A stretch of DNA of 58,770 nt from Lysobacteraceae bacterium (GTDB taxonomy: Bacteria > Pseudomonadota > Gammaproteobacteria > Xanthomonadales > Xanthomonadaceae): contig SSEV01000007.1 in NCBI GenBank assembly GCA_008015095.1, positions 1-58,770 of the forward strand, in the 5' to 3' direction. Below, piece by piece: positions 45,268 through 52,524 of this stretch; within the stretch, counting starts at the first letter, position 1, and every line of letters begins with the position of its first letter. The position numbers and the translations under genes were made by a program. A model generated the notes under the pieces. That model saw nothing but the letters and a program-made list of their open reading frames with translations, made no database searches and was not told the origin of the DNA.

Positions 45268-46035
45268 ATGATCGACGCACTTCATATCGCCGCCAGCGGA
45301 TTGCGCGGAGAACAGAAACACATCGACGTGATCTCCAACAACGTCGCCAACATGCAGACGCCGGGCTTCAAGCGCAGCCGGGTCAATTTCGTCGAAGTCG
45401 CCGCCCCCGACGCCGGCAGCGGCGTCACGATGGGATCCGAAGCCTCCGTCGGCAACGGCATCCGCATCGCGTCCACGTCCACGCAATTCTCAACCGGCGA
45501 GCTGCGCATGACCCGCGGCCTTTACGACGTGGCGATCGAAGGCAGAGGGTTCTTCGAGCTGGAGACCGCGGACGGCGCACTGGCCTACAGCCGCGACGGA
45601 CAGTTCCGCGTAGATGCCGACGGCGAACTGGTCAGCGTGCATGGCTTGAAACTGTCGCGTTCGGTGCGCATCCCCAGCGACGCCATCGAGGTGCGGATCG
45701 CAAGCAATGGCGAAGTCAGCGCGCTCTTGCCCGGAGAAAGCGCGCGCAGCGTGCTCGGCGAGATCGAGCTGGTCGTATTCCCGGCCGAAGACGCGCTGAT
45801 CGCAACCGGCGAAAACCTCTTCACCGCCACCGAGGCCGCCGGCGCGCCGGTCTACGGCAGGCCACAGGATCCCGGGATCGGCGCCTTGCGCCAGGGATTC
45901 GTCGAAATGGCCAATGTGGATATGGTCGATGAGATGACATCGCTGGTGCTGGCCCAGCGCGCATATCAGTTGAATGCGCGCGTGTTGCAGGCCGCGGATC
46001 AGATCCTCGAAACCATCAACAACTTGCGGCGCTGA
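45268..46035 (+). CDS. flgG: Flagellar distal rod protein FlgG
   Basis: A 255-aa protein. Start taken at 45268 (MIDALHIAASGL), which matches the normal FlgG start and has AGAGG 9 nt upstream; an ATG at 45232 overlaps the flgF stop and would add 12 residues. VISNNVANMQTPGFKRSRVNFVE, GRGFFELETADGALAYSRDGQF and GFVEMANVDMVDEMTSLVLAQRAYQLNARVLQAADQILETINNLRR are diagnostic. FlgG forms the distal rod. Confidence 0.92.
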   Translation: MIDALHIAASGLRGEQKHIDVISNNVANMQTPGFKRSRVNFVEVAAPDAGSGVTMGSEASVGNGIRIASTSTQFSTGELRMTRGLYDVAIEGRGFFELETADGALAYSRDGQFRVDADGELVSVHGLKLSRSVRIPSDAIEVRIASNGEVSALLPGESARSVLGEIELVVFPAEDALIATGENLFTATEAAGAPVYGRPQDPGIGALRQGFVEMANVDMVDEMTSLVLAQRAYQLNARVLQAADQILETINNLRR

Positions 46036-46061
46036 TCGCGACATCCAAGGTGACGACCGCT

Positions 46062-46889
46062 ATGGCTGCAATCTTGAACATCGTCGCATGGCGTCTCGCC
46101 TGCATCTTCTCGGCGAGCTTCGCCGCCGCACCGGCCGCCAGTGCTGAACCGAGCGCGGCACCGAACGCGGGATCGATTGCGGGATCGATTGCGGACCATC
46201 GCATCGGGGCGGTTGCGCGGATCGAGAATAAGCGCGACATCGAATGTGAGATCAAACAAGAGATCGAGCTTGAGATCGCACGCGAGGTCGGCCTGCGATT
46301 GCGAGCCGCTGGCAGCGCCGCGCGCGTCTCGCGCATCGACAGCGCGTGCGTGCCTGCGCCGGCATGGGGACACGTGTCGATCAAGATCGGCGCGATCGCC
46401 GGGCGCTGGCCGCGCAGGCGGGCTGCGGTGCCGGTGGATCTGATCGTCGACGCGCGCGTCGTGCGCCGGCTGATCGCGCGCGTGGAACTGAGCGACCCGA
46501 GGCCGGCGCTGATCTACGCCGAAGCCGCCATGCCGCACCGCATCGCCACGGAGCTGATGCTGCGCCCCGCGATGATCGATATGACCTGTTGCGAGGGCGA
46601 TGCCGTGGCTTCCGTCGACAACCTCGCCGGATTGCGGCTGCGCCGCGCGCGCGCGGCGGGGCAACCGGTGCTGCGCGCCGACTTCGAACCGGTCCCCGAT
46701 GTGCTCAGGCGCAGACCCATCGCGATCGAAGCGCGCACAGGGCCTGTGCGCATCGCGCTCGCTGGCGTCGCGCTGACCGACGGCCGTATCGGCGAACAGA
46801 TCACGGTGCTGCCCGCGGGTGCGCGAACGGCGGTGCGCGCGCGGGTCAGCGCCAAACAGAAGGTGGAAATCGATGTCCCCTCGCCTTGA
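46062..46889 (+). CDS. flgA: P-ring assembly chaperone FlgA (SAF domain)
   Basis: A 275-aa periplasmic protein. Start at 46062 with AAGGTGA upstream; GTG at 46050 is in frame. A signal peptide (residues 1-28, ending ASA) is followed by an N-terminal domain and a C-terminal SAF-like part with VEDLAG-type VDNLAGLRLRRARAAGQPVLRADFE and IGEQITVLPAGARTAVRARV. It should bind FlgI during P-ring assembly, and flgI is encoded two genes downstream. The N-terminal Ser-Ile-Ala repeat (AGSIAGSIA) is a small oddity. Confidence 0.82.
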   Translation: MAAILNIVAWRLACIFSASFAAAPAASAEPSAAPNAGSIAGSIADHRIGAVARIENKRDIECEIKQEIELEIAREVGLRLRAAGSAARVSRIDSACVPAPAWGHVSIKIGAIAGRWPRRRAAVPVDLIVDARVVRRLIARVELSDPRPALIYAEAAMPHRIATELMLRPAMIDMTCCEGDAVASVDNLAGLRLRRARAAGQPVLRADFEPVPDVLRRRPIAIEARTGPVRIALAGVALTDGRIGEQITVLPAGARTAVRARVSAKQKVEIDVPSP

Positions 46890-47490
46890 AACCGTCTCCG
46901 TACGGCCCGCGCTTCGGCGATGCTCGCTGGCCTTGCTGTTGCTGGCGGCGCCAGGTTGGCTGCATGCGCAGTCCAACGACAGCCTGATCGACCCGGATGA
47001 CTATCGCGGTCTGGTCGCCGACCATCGCGCGTATCGCGTTGGCGACGTGCTGACGATCCAGGTTCTGGAGATCGCGCGCGCCAAGTCGCAGGCCTTGACC
47101 GATGCCGGCAGCCGGGTCGATCTGGATGCCGGCCTGAAAGCCCCCGGCGCCGATTACGACGCCACGCTCGGGTTGGGCGGCGCCAATACAGCGACGGCGC
47201 AAACGACCCGACTTGGCGAATTGCGTACGCAGATTTCCGCGCGCGTGCTTGCGGTGGAGGCGAACGGTGATTTGCGCATCGAGGGCGAGCAGAGTCTGAC
47301 CGTCAACGGCGAACGCCAGCGCATCCGCATCGCGGGCCGTGTCCGCCCCGCCGATATCGCCGCCGACAACAGCGTGTGGTCGCATCGCATCGCCGACGCC
47401 GATCTCGAGCTGGCGGGCGTGGGCACGGTCAGCGCATCGCAACGGCAGAGCATTCTCTACCGGGCGCTGAAATGGTTGAGGTTGCTGTGA
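46873..47490 (+). CDS. flgH: L-ring protein FlgH, without lipoprotein cysteine
   Basis: A 205-aa protein. YRVGDVLTIQVLEIARAKSQALTDA, LRTQISARVLAVEANGDLRIEGEQSLTVNGERQRIRIAGRVRPADIAADNSVWSHRIADADLELAGVG are FlgH-like. In most bacteria FlgH is an outer-membrane lipoprotein. Here the signal peptide ends AAPGWLHAQSND with no lipobox, and the whole protein has no cysteine. It should therefore be released as a soluble periplasmic protein, or reach the outer membrane another way. Start overlaps flgA by 17 nt. Confidence 0.88.
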   Translation: MSPRLETVSVRPALRRCSLALLLLAAPGWLHAQSNDSLIDPDDYRGLVADHRAYRVGDVLTIQVLEIARAKSQALTDAGSRVDLDAGLKAPGADYDATLGLGGANTATAQTTRLGELRTQISARVLAVEANGDLRIEGEQSLTVNGERQRIRIAGRVRPADIAADNSVWSHRIADADLELAGVGTVSASQRQSILYRALKWLRLL

Positions 47491-48731
47491 TGCGCATGAA
47501 TCGATTCCGCATGACTTATGCCCTCATGAATCTGGCCCGCACGAACCGGACCCGTGCGAACCGGACCCGTGCGAACCGGACCCGCATGCGCCGGACGGTC
47601 TGGGCATACGCCGCGACCGCGTGCGTATGGCTGCTGGCGGTGACGTTGGTCTGCGCCGCTGCGCAGCCGACGCGGGCGGCCGAGGTGAAAATCAAAGACA
47701 TCGCCCGGATCGGCGGCGTGCGCGAAAACCCGTTAACCGGTTACGGCCTGGTGTTCGGCCTGGCCGGCTCCGGCGACTCGGTGCGCAATCGCGCGACCGT
47801 GCAGTCGATCGCCAATACGCTGATGCATTTCGGCGTGAACGTCGAGGAGGCCGACATCGCCGGCCGCAATGTCGCCGCGGTCATCGTCACCGCGAAACTG
47901 CCGCCCTTCGCCGAACCCGGTCAGCAGATCGATATCCAGGTCGCCTCTTCCGGCGACGCGCGCAGTCTCGACGGCGGCACTCTGATGGTGACGCCGCTGC
48001 TGGGCCCGGACGGACGCTTGTACGCCACCGCGCAGGGCGCGATCTCGGTCGGCGGCTACCGTTTCGACGGCGCGACCGCCACTGCGCGGAAAAATCATCC
48101 GACGGTCGGACGCATTCCTTCCGGCGCGACCATCGAACGCGCTTCGCCGCTGCGCGTGAGCGGCGATGGCGACCGCCTGAACGTGCTGTTGAACGAAGCC
48201 GACTTCACCAACGCCGATCGCATCGCAACGGCGATCCGCGCCGCCGCGCCCGGCGCCGTGGTCGACGCCGAACACGCCGGCAAGGTCGTGGTGCGCTATG
48301 CGCGACGCCCGGCCGATCTGGTCGCGGAGATCGCGCGGCTCGAAAACCTGGTGATCGAACAGCAACGCCGCGCACGCGTAGTGATCAATGAACGCACCGG
48401 CACCATCGTCTCCGGCGCCGATGTCCGCCTCGGCGCGGTCAGCATCTCGCATGGCGGTCTGCGCGTGGATATCCGCGACGAATACGCCGTCTCGCAGCCC
48501 GAAGGCGTACTGCTCGGGCCGGCCTCGGGCGTGGCCTCGGTCGTGGTGCCCCGCACCCGGATGCGCGTGGAAGAGCCGGACGCGTCGTTGCTGCGCATGC
48601 CCGAAGGGGCGACCGTCGCCGACCTGGTCGCGGCCATGCGCGCGCTGCGGATGGGCACCCGCGACGTGATCGCGGTGCTGCAATCGATCAAGGCCGCGGG
48701 CGCGCTCGACGGCGAACTGTGGATTCAATGA
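47490..48731 (+). CDS. flgI: P-ring protein FlgI
   Basis: A 413-aa periplasmic protein. VKIKDIARIGGVRENPLTGYGLVFGLAGSGDS and GRNVAAVIVTAKLPPFAEPGQQIDIQVASSGDARSLDGGTLMVTPLLGPDGRLYATAQGAISVGG are diagnostic. ATG at 47490 overlaps the flgH stop (TGATG) but gives a 36-residue Arg/Thr/Asn-rich leader before the signal peptide, encoded partly by a 15-bp minisatellite. Translation from ATG 47586 (MRRTVWAYAATACVW) would give a normal signal peptide and may be the true start. Confidence 0.94.
   Translation: MRMNRFRMTYALMNLARTNRTRANRTRANRTRMRRTVWAYAATACVWLLAVTLVCAAAQPTRAAEVKIKDIARIGGVRENPLTGYGLVFGLAGSGDSVRNRATVQSIANTLMHFGVNVEEADIAGRNVAAVIVTAKLPPFAEPGQQIDIQVASSGDARSLDGGTLMVTPLLGPDGRLYATAQGAISVGGYRFDGATATARKNHPTVGRIPSGATIERASPLRVSGDGDRLNVLLNEADFTNADRIATAIRAAAPGAVVDAEHAGKVVVRYARRPADLVAEIARLENLVIEQQRRARVVINERTGTIVSGADVRLGAVSISHGGLRVDIRDEYAVSQPEGVLLGPASGVASVVVPRTRMRVEEPDASLLRMPEGATVADLVAAMRALRMGTRDVIAVLQSIKAAGALDGELWIQ
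47536..47595. repeat. 15-bp minisatellite inside the flgI leader
   Basis: Four tandem 15-bp units CCCGYRCGAACCGGA (last unit degenerate: CCCGCATGCGCCGGA) at 47536-47595 encode RTNRT/RANRT-type pentapeptides. Unit length is a multiple of three, so copy-number change keeps the frame. Confidence 0.9.
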
Positions 48732-48742
48732 GGACAATCACG

Positions 48743-49111
48743 ATGCATCACGATTTCCAGATCGACGCGATCCGCATGGCGCTGACGCTGCACGAAACCC
48801 GGGCGCGTCTGGCCGGCGTCTATATCGCCAACGCGAACCGCCCCGGCGCGCACGCGATGCGCGCGGATGTCGCCACTGCGCGCCTTGCGCTCGCACAGGC
48901 GTTCGATGCTTCCGGCGCGCATGCGTTTGCGCATTGGCTGCACGCCGCCGCCGCCGCGCTGCAGCCCTCTGCGGATGCGAACGCCGCTCCGATCCGGCAG
49001 GATCGCGAAATCGCCGAAATGGCGGCCGCAAGCGCCGATTATCAAGCCCTGACCGAAACCCTGGCCCGGCATTTCGCGCTGATGCGCCTGGCGATCGCGG
49101 GGAGGAATTGA
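48743..49111 (+). CDS. flgB: Flagellar proximal rod protein FlgB
   Basis: A 122-aa protein. Start at 48743, with AGGA 8 nt upstream; ATG at 48728 overlaps the flgI stop but has no such site. MALTLHETRARLAGVYIANANRPG is the rod N-terminal motif (degenerate NiANa.TPGy) and DREIAEMAAASADYQALTETLARHFALMRLAIAG is the FlgB C-terminus. Shorter than the E. coli protein (138 aa). Directly precedes flgC and fliE, as usual. Confidence 0.85.
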   Translation: MHHDFQIDAIRMALTLHETRARLAGVYIANANRPGAHAMRADVATARLALAQAFDASGAHAFAHWLHAAAAALQPSADANAAPIRQDREIAEMAAASADYQALTETLARHFALMRLAIAGRN

Positions 49112-49113
49112 AC

Positions 49114-49446
49114 ATGCCGGTCGGAGCGATTCTCGATGTGGCGCGCGGCGGAATGGACCACGAACGTCTGCGCATGGATGCGGCCGGCCGCAATATCGCA
49201 GGCGCGAATGTGGCGATCGCGCCGGGCAGGACCGCGACGCAATGGCGCGTGGACGGCGCGGTTCCGTCGTTCGGATCTCCGCTCGACGTGCCGCACGGCG
49301 TCGGCGTCGCCGATGCCGAATCAGGCATGCCTGCAGTCGCGGTCGAACGTCCGGCGGCAGCGCGCGAAGTCTACGAGCCTGGGCATCCGATGGCCGATGC
49401 CGCCGGCATGGTCCGCTATCCCGCGGTCGATATGGTCGGCGAGTGA
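49114..49446 (+). CDS. flgC: Flagellar rod protein FlgC, N-terminal part (frame broken)
   Basis: GGGGAGGAATTG precedes the ATG. Encodes 110 residues ending in EYEPGHPMADAAGMVRYPAVDMVGE-type sequence (REVYEPGHPMADAAGMVRYP), which is FlgC, and stops at TGA 49444-49446. In intact FlgC the next residues should form the C-terminal helix; here they continue in the -1 frame (see 49443-49547). A single-base loss between 49440 and 49447 would restore one 144-aa protein, near the normal length. Either a pseudogene or a two-chain FlgC. Confidence 0.8.
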   Translation: MPVGAILDVARGGMDHERLRMDAAGRNIAGANVAIAPGRTATQWRVDGAVPSFGSPLDVPHGVGVADAESGMPAVAVERPAAAREVYEPGHPMADAAGMVRYPAVDMVGE

Positions 49447-49547
49447 CCACGCTGATGAGCGCCAGCCACGGCTACGAAGCGAATGTGCGGTCTTTCAACC
49501 TGTTGCGCGGCATGTTGATGCGCGCGCTCGAGATCGGAGCGAAATGA
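49443..49547 (+). CDS. flgC: FlgC, C-terminal helix in a shifted frame
   Basis: Encodes VTTLMSASHGYEANVRSFNL and on to LRGMLMRALEIG, the conserved FlgC C-terminus (compare MVNMISASRSYQTNVEVMNT in enterics). A GTG at 49443 overlaps the upstream TGA by 4 nt (GTGA), the same coupling arrangement as elsewhere in the operon, so reinitiation could make a 34-aa peptide. An ATG at 49455 is also in frame. Its stop overlaps fliE. Confidence 0.6.
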   Translation: MTTLMSASHGYEANVRSFNLLRGMLMRALEIGAK

Positions 49548-49891
49548 TGAGCATCCAGCAGATTGGCGCCGTGGGCGCCTTCGCGCTTTCCGGCGCGGCC
49601 TTCGAGTCTCCGGCGGCGACGTCCGTCTCCATGCGCCCGATGCGAAGCCATGTCTTCGCGCGCAGCGAAGCGCCGGATTTCATGCAGATGCTGGGCACGG
49701 GCCTGGAGCGCCTCGACCACGGCATGCGCGCGGCCGATGCGCGCATGCGCGGCGTTGCGCTCGGCGACGACACGCCTCTGCACGAAACCATGATCGCGAT
49801 GGAACAGGCGCGGATGCGGCTGATGCTCGCGATCGAAGTCAGGAACCGCCTGATCGAGGCCTACCAGGAACTGACCAGGATGCAGCTATGA
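49544..49891 (+). CDS. fliE: Flagellar MS-ring-rod junction protein FliE
   Basis: A 115-aa protein. GGAG lies 4 or 7 nt before ATG 49544 or 49547. The C-terminal half DTPLHETMIAMEQARMRLMLAIEVRNRLIEAYQELTRMQL is the FliE signature. It links rod to MS ring and to the export gate. Normal length. Confidence 0.9.
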   Translation: MMSIQQIGAVGAFALSGAAFESPAATSVSMRPMRSHVFARSEAPDFMQMLGTGLERLDHGMRAADARMRGVALGDDTPLHETMIAMEQARMRLMLAIEVRNRLIEAYQELTRMQL

Positions 49892-50046
49892 GTATCAGAC
49901 GCATCGCGCGCGCGCATCCGCGCGACGGCGTCCGCGATCAGCGCCTGTGCCGCACGGCGGCGGATGCTGAATCCGAATCGGATATCGAAATTGAAGCCGA
50001 CGTCAAAGCAGCTGCGGACGTCGAAATTGCGAGTGCCCCAGGATGA
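49888..50046 (+). CDS. 52-aa micro-ORF coupled to fliE and fliF
   Basis: ATG 49888 overlaps the fliE TGA and its own TGA overlaps the fliF ATG, both by 4 nt, exactly as in the rest of the operon. The product has a basic N-half (MSIRRIARAHPRDGVRDQR) and an acidic C-half (ADAESESDIEIEADVKAAADVEIASAP). No family recognised. The double coupling argues it is translated, possibly just to bring ribosomes to fliF. The 16-bp fliE-fliF gap otherwise has no obvious ribosome binding site. Confidence 0.55.
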   Translation: MSIRRIARAHPRDGVRDQRLCRTAADAESESDIEIEADVKAAADVEIASAPG

Positions 50047-51407
50047 ATCCTCTGACCCTCTTCAATACGCTGCAACGTCCTGCGAAGCTCGGCCTGCTGG
50101 TCGGTGGAGCGGTCATCGCATTGCTGACCGCGCTGGCGCTGTGGTGGGCGTTCGCGCCGCGCGAGCAACTGCTGTTCGGCGGCCTGAAACAGTCCGACGC
50201 CGCCGAAATCGTATCCGCGCTCGACGAATGGAAAGCGCCTTACCGCATCGTCGAGGAGGGTTCCGGGATTCTGGTGCCCGAGGACATGGTCTATGCCTTG
50301 CGCATGCGTCTGGTGTCGGCGGGCGTGCCGAAGGGCGGTCATGTCGGATTCGAGTTGTTCGACGATTCCGATTTCGGAGTGACCGAATTCGCGCAGCGGG
50401 TGAACTATCAGCGCGCGCTGCAAGGCGAGATCGAACGCACCATCGCCGCCCTGCCGGGCGTGGAAGACGCCCGTGTGCATCTCAGCATCCGCCGGCCCGG
50501 GTTGTTCCTCGGCGACCAGGAAGCCTCCAAAGCCTCGGTGGCGCTGACCATGGGCGCCGGCCAGTCATTGTCGCGCGCGCAGGTGCGTGGGATCCGAGGC
50601 CTGGTGTCCGCGGCGGTGGAAGGCCTGTCGGTCGCGCGCGTGACCGTGCTGGATTCCGACGGCGCCCTGCTCGCGGGCGGCGTTAGCGGCGGCCAGAACG
50701 AAAGTTTGCACGAGGATCAGGAGAGCGAGATCGAGGCTCGGATCCAACAGCGCGTCATCGATCTGCTCGGACAAGTGCTCGAACACGGCGAATTCAAAGT
50801 CACGGTCGATGCTGAACTGAATTTCGACACGGTGCGTGAAATCAGCGAACGCCCGCTCGGCCGCGAAAGCGGCGGCGCGCTGGTCTCGCGCAGGCGCGTC
50901 CTCGCGCAGAGCGAGGACGAAGCTTCCTCCGGCACGCCACCGGGCGAAGACATCGAATATGCGCACGGCACCGCGCGCGAGGAGGTCGTACGCGCGCCGG
51001 GCGGCATCGAGCGCCTGTCGGTCGCGGCCATCCTGCCGCCGGCCCTGGACGAGAACGAGGTCGATCGCATCCGCAACCTGATCGCGGTCGCGGCCGGCAT
51101 CGACGAGACCCGCGGCGACCGTCTCGAAGTCTCGCGTCTGGGTCGCGACGAGGCGGTGCGCGCGCCGATGCGGGCATCGGCGGATTCGGATGGTTCGCGG
51201 ACCGATACGATCGCGGGCGCGGATCCGCGCGATGCCGGTGCGCGTTTCGATGCGCGGCTGGCCGCGATGTTCCTCACCGCGGGTCTGCTCGGGGGCGCGC
51301 TCAGCGCATTCCTGGTCGCGCGCAGGCGCGAACGCTTGCGGCCGGCCGAACGCGAAGCGATGCTCGAAAAACTGCGCGGCTGGCTCGCGGACGGGAGTCT
51401 GCCGTGA
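50043..51407 (+). CDS. fliF: MS-ring protein FliF, short form
   Basis: A 454-aa protein (typical 540-570). N-terminal helix LGLLVGGAVIALLTALALWWAF at about residues 16-37. EIVSALDEWKAPYRIVEEGSGILVPEDMVYALRMRLVSAGVPKGGHVGFELFDDSDFGVTEFAQRVNYQRALQGEIERTI is the ring-building motif. The second ring domain and linker (ESGGALVSRRRVLAQSEDEASSG) follow; the C-terminal membrane helix is near 398-420. The cytosolic tail is only about 35 residues but ends REAMLEKLRGWLADG, similar to the FliG-binding helix. The shortening is mainly in the periplasmic beta-collar loop. Confidence 0.92.
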   Translation: MNPLTLFNTLQRPAKLGLLVGGAVIALLTALALWWAFAPREQLLFGGLKQSDAAEIVSALDEWKAPYRIVEEGSGILVPEDMVYALRMRLVSAGVPKGGHVGFELFDDSDFGVTEFAQRVNYQRALQGEIERTIAALPGVEDARVHLSIRRPGLFLGDQEASKASVALTMGAGQSLSRAQVRGIRGLVSAAVEGLSVARVTVLDSDGALLAGGVSGGQNESLHEDQESEIEARIQQRVIDLLGQVLEHGEFKVTVDAELNFDTVREISERPLGRESGGALVSRRRVLAQSEDEASSGTPPGEDIEYAHGTAREEVVRAPGGIERLSVAAILPPALDENEVDRIRNLIAVAAGIDETRGDRLEVSRLGRDEAVRAPMRASADSDGSRTDTIAGADPRDAGARFDARLAAMFLTAGLLGGALSAFLVARRRERLRPAEREAMLEKLRGWLADGSLP

Positions 51408-51850
51408 CCGGCACGATGAGCGAACGCAAAGCGGCGCTGTTGCTGGCGTCGCTGCATCCATGCGACCGGCGCTACCTGCTCGCGCGCTTGCCGAAGACCT
51501 CGGCCGATGCGATCCGCGCGACCGGCGGCCGACTGCGGCGCCTGGGTTGGCCAGCGCGCTTGCTGGCGCGGGAACTGCTTGGCGACGACTTGCGCACGGT
51601 GACGGCGCCGTCGGCGCCCACGGTCGAGCGCATCGTCGCCTTGTCGGACGCGCTCTCGCCCGCGTGGTTCGCCCGCGTGCTTTGCGCGTGGCCGAACCTC
51701 GACCGCGATTTCTGCATCGCCCTGCTCGATCCGGCGATCGCAGTCGCGGTACGTAGCGAACTGGATCGGATCGGGGCGCTGCCCGACAACATCGCCGAGG
51801 CGATCGCCGCCGAAGTCGTGGCCGCGAAGCCGGCGTGCGGGGAGGCGTGA
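51404..51850 (+). CDS. Short FliG-like protein (fliG position)
   Basis: A 148-aa protein starting at GTG 51404 (GTGA overlap with fliF). It sits where fliG should be. ERKAALLLASLHPCDRRYLLARLP resembles the FliG N-terminal KAA.LL..L motif, and LDPAIAVAVRSELDRIGALPDNIAEAIAAEVVA resembles the C-terminal MSKRAAEMLREDLE.MGPV segment. The middle domain with the EHPQT motif and the torque helix region are missing (typical FliG about 330 aa). It may be a scaffold that joins FliF to FliM/N without generating torque. Assignment rests mainly on position. Confidence 0.55.
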   Translation: MTGTMSERKAALLLASLHPCDRRYLLARLPKTSADAIRATGGRLRRLGWPARLLARELLGDDLRTVTAPSAPTVERIVALSDALSPAWFARVLCAWPNLDRDFCIALLDPAIAVAVRSELDRIGALPDNIAEAIAAEVVAAKPACGEA

Positions 51851-52524
51851 TGGAACGCGTTTCGGAGACGACGCAAGCGAACATCCGCCCACTCGGCGAA
51901 TTGCTCTCGCCACGATGCGATGCGACGACAGCATCCGCGTCCGCGATGGACCCTGCGCAAACCTTCGAACAGGAGCGCATCCGCCAATTCGAAGCCGCCT
52001 GGAACGAAGGCTACGCCTCGGGCATGACCGAAGCCGGCGAGCAGATCGAAACCCGCGCGAAGGCGGCCGAGGCGCAATGGTCCGCGAAGTACGCGCATGA
52101 GGTCGAGCGCATGCGCGCGGCGAGCGCGACCTTGGACACGCTGGGCGCGCATCTCGGCGATGCGATCGCGGAACTCGAGCGGCAGATCGAACCGCTGGTG
52201 ATCGAGACCGTCTGCGCGGCGGTCGCGCGCATCATCGGCACGGCGATCGTCGACGATGCGCTGGTGCTCGCCCTGTGCCGGCAGGCGCTGGACGAATACA
52301 CCGCGCGGCCACTGGTGTTGCGGGTGGCCAAGACCGATTTCGAGACAGTCAGCGCAGCGATCCGGCTACCGCAGGTCCGGATCGAAACCGATCCCGCGCT
52401 CGCGCGCGGAGCATGCCGCCTGGAAAGCGCGAAAGGCCTCTACGAGGTGTCGATCGACGCGCGATGGGCATCGTTCCTGCAGGCGTTGGCCGAAGACACG
52501 GACATCGCGGACGGATGCCTATGA
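51850..52524 (+). CDS. fliH: Flagellar export ATPase regulator FliH
   Basis: A 224-aa protein starting at 51850 with GGGGAGGCG upstream. FEQERIRQFEAAWNEGYASGMTEAGEQIETRAKAAEAQW has the FliH Gx-repeat-free helical core; the C-terminal half with IETVCAAVARIIGTAIVDDALVLALCRQALDEYTARPLVLRVAKTDFETV and LESAKGLYEVSIDARWASFLQAL matches the FliH C-domain that binds FliI. Dimer binds one ATPase. Confidence 0.9.
   Translation: MERVSETTQANIRPLGELLSPRCDATTASASAMDPAQTFEQERIRQFEAAWNEGYASGMTEAGEQIETRAKAAEAQWSAKYAHEVERMRAASATLDTLGAHLGDAIAELERQIEPLVIETVCAAVARIIGTAIVDDALVLALCRQALDEYTARPLVLRVAKTDFETVSAAIRLPQVRIETDPALARGACRLESAKGLYEVSIDARWASFLQALAEDTDIADGCL

Noticed and set aside
46873..47490. flgH as a pseudogene
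   Set aside because: The reading frame is intact with all family blocks; only the lipobox is missing, so it is listed as a gene with an anomaly.
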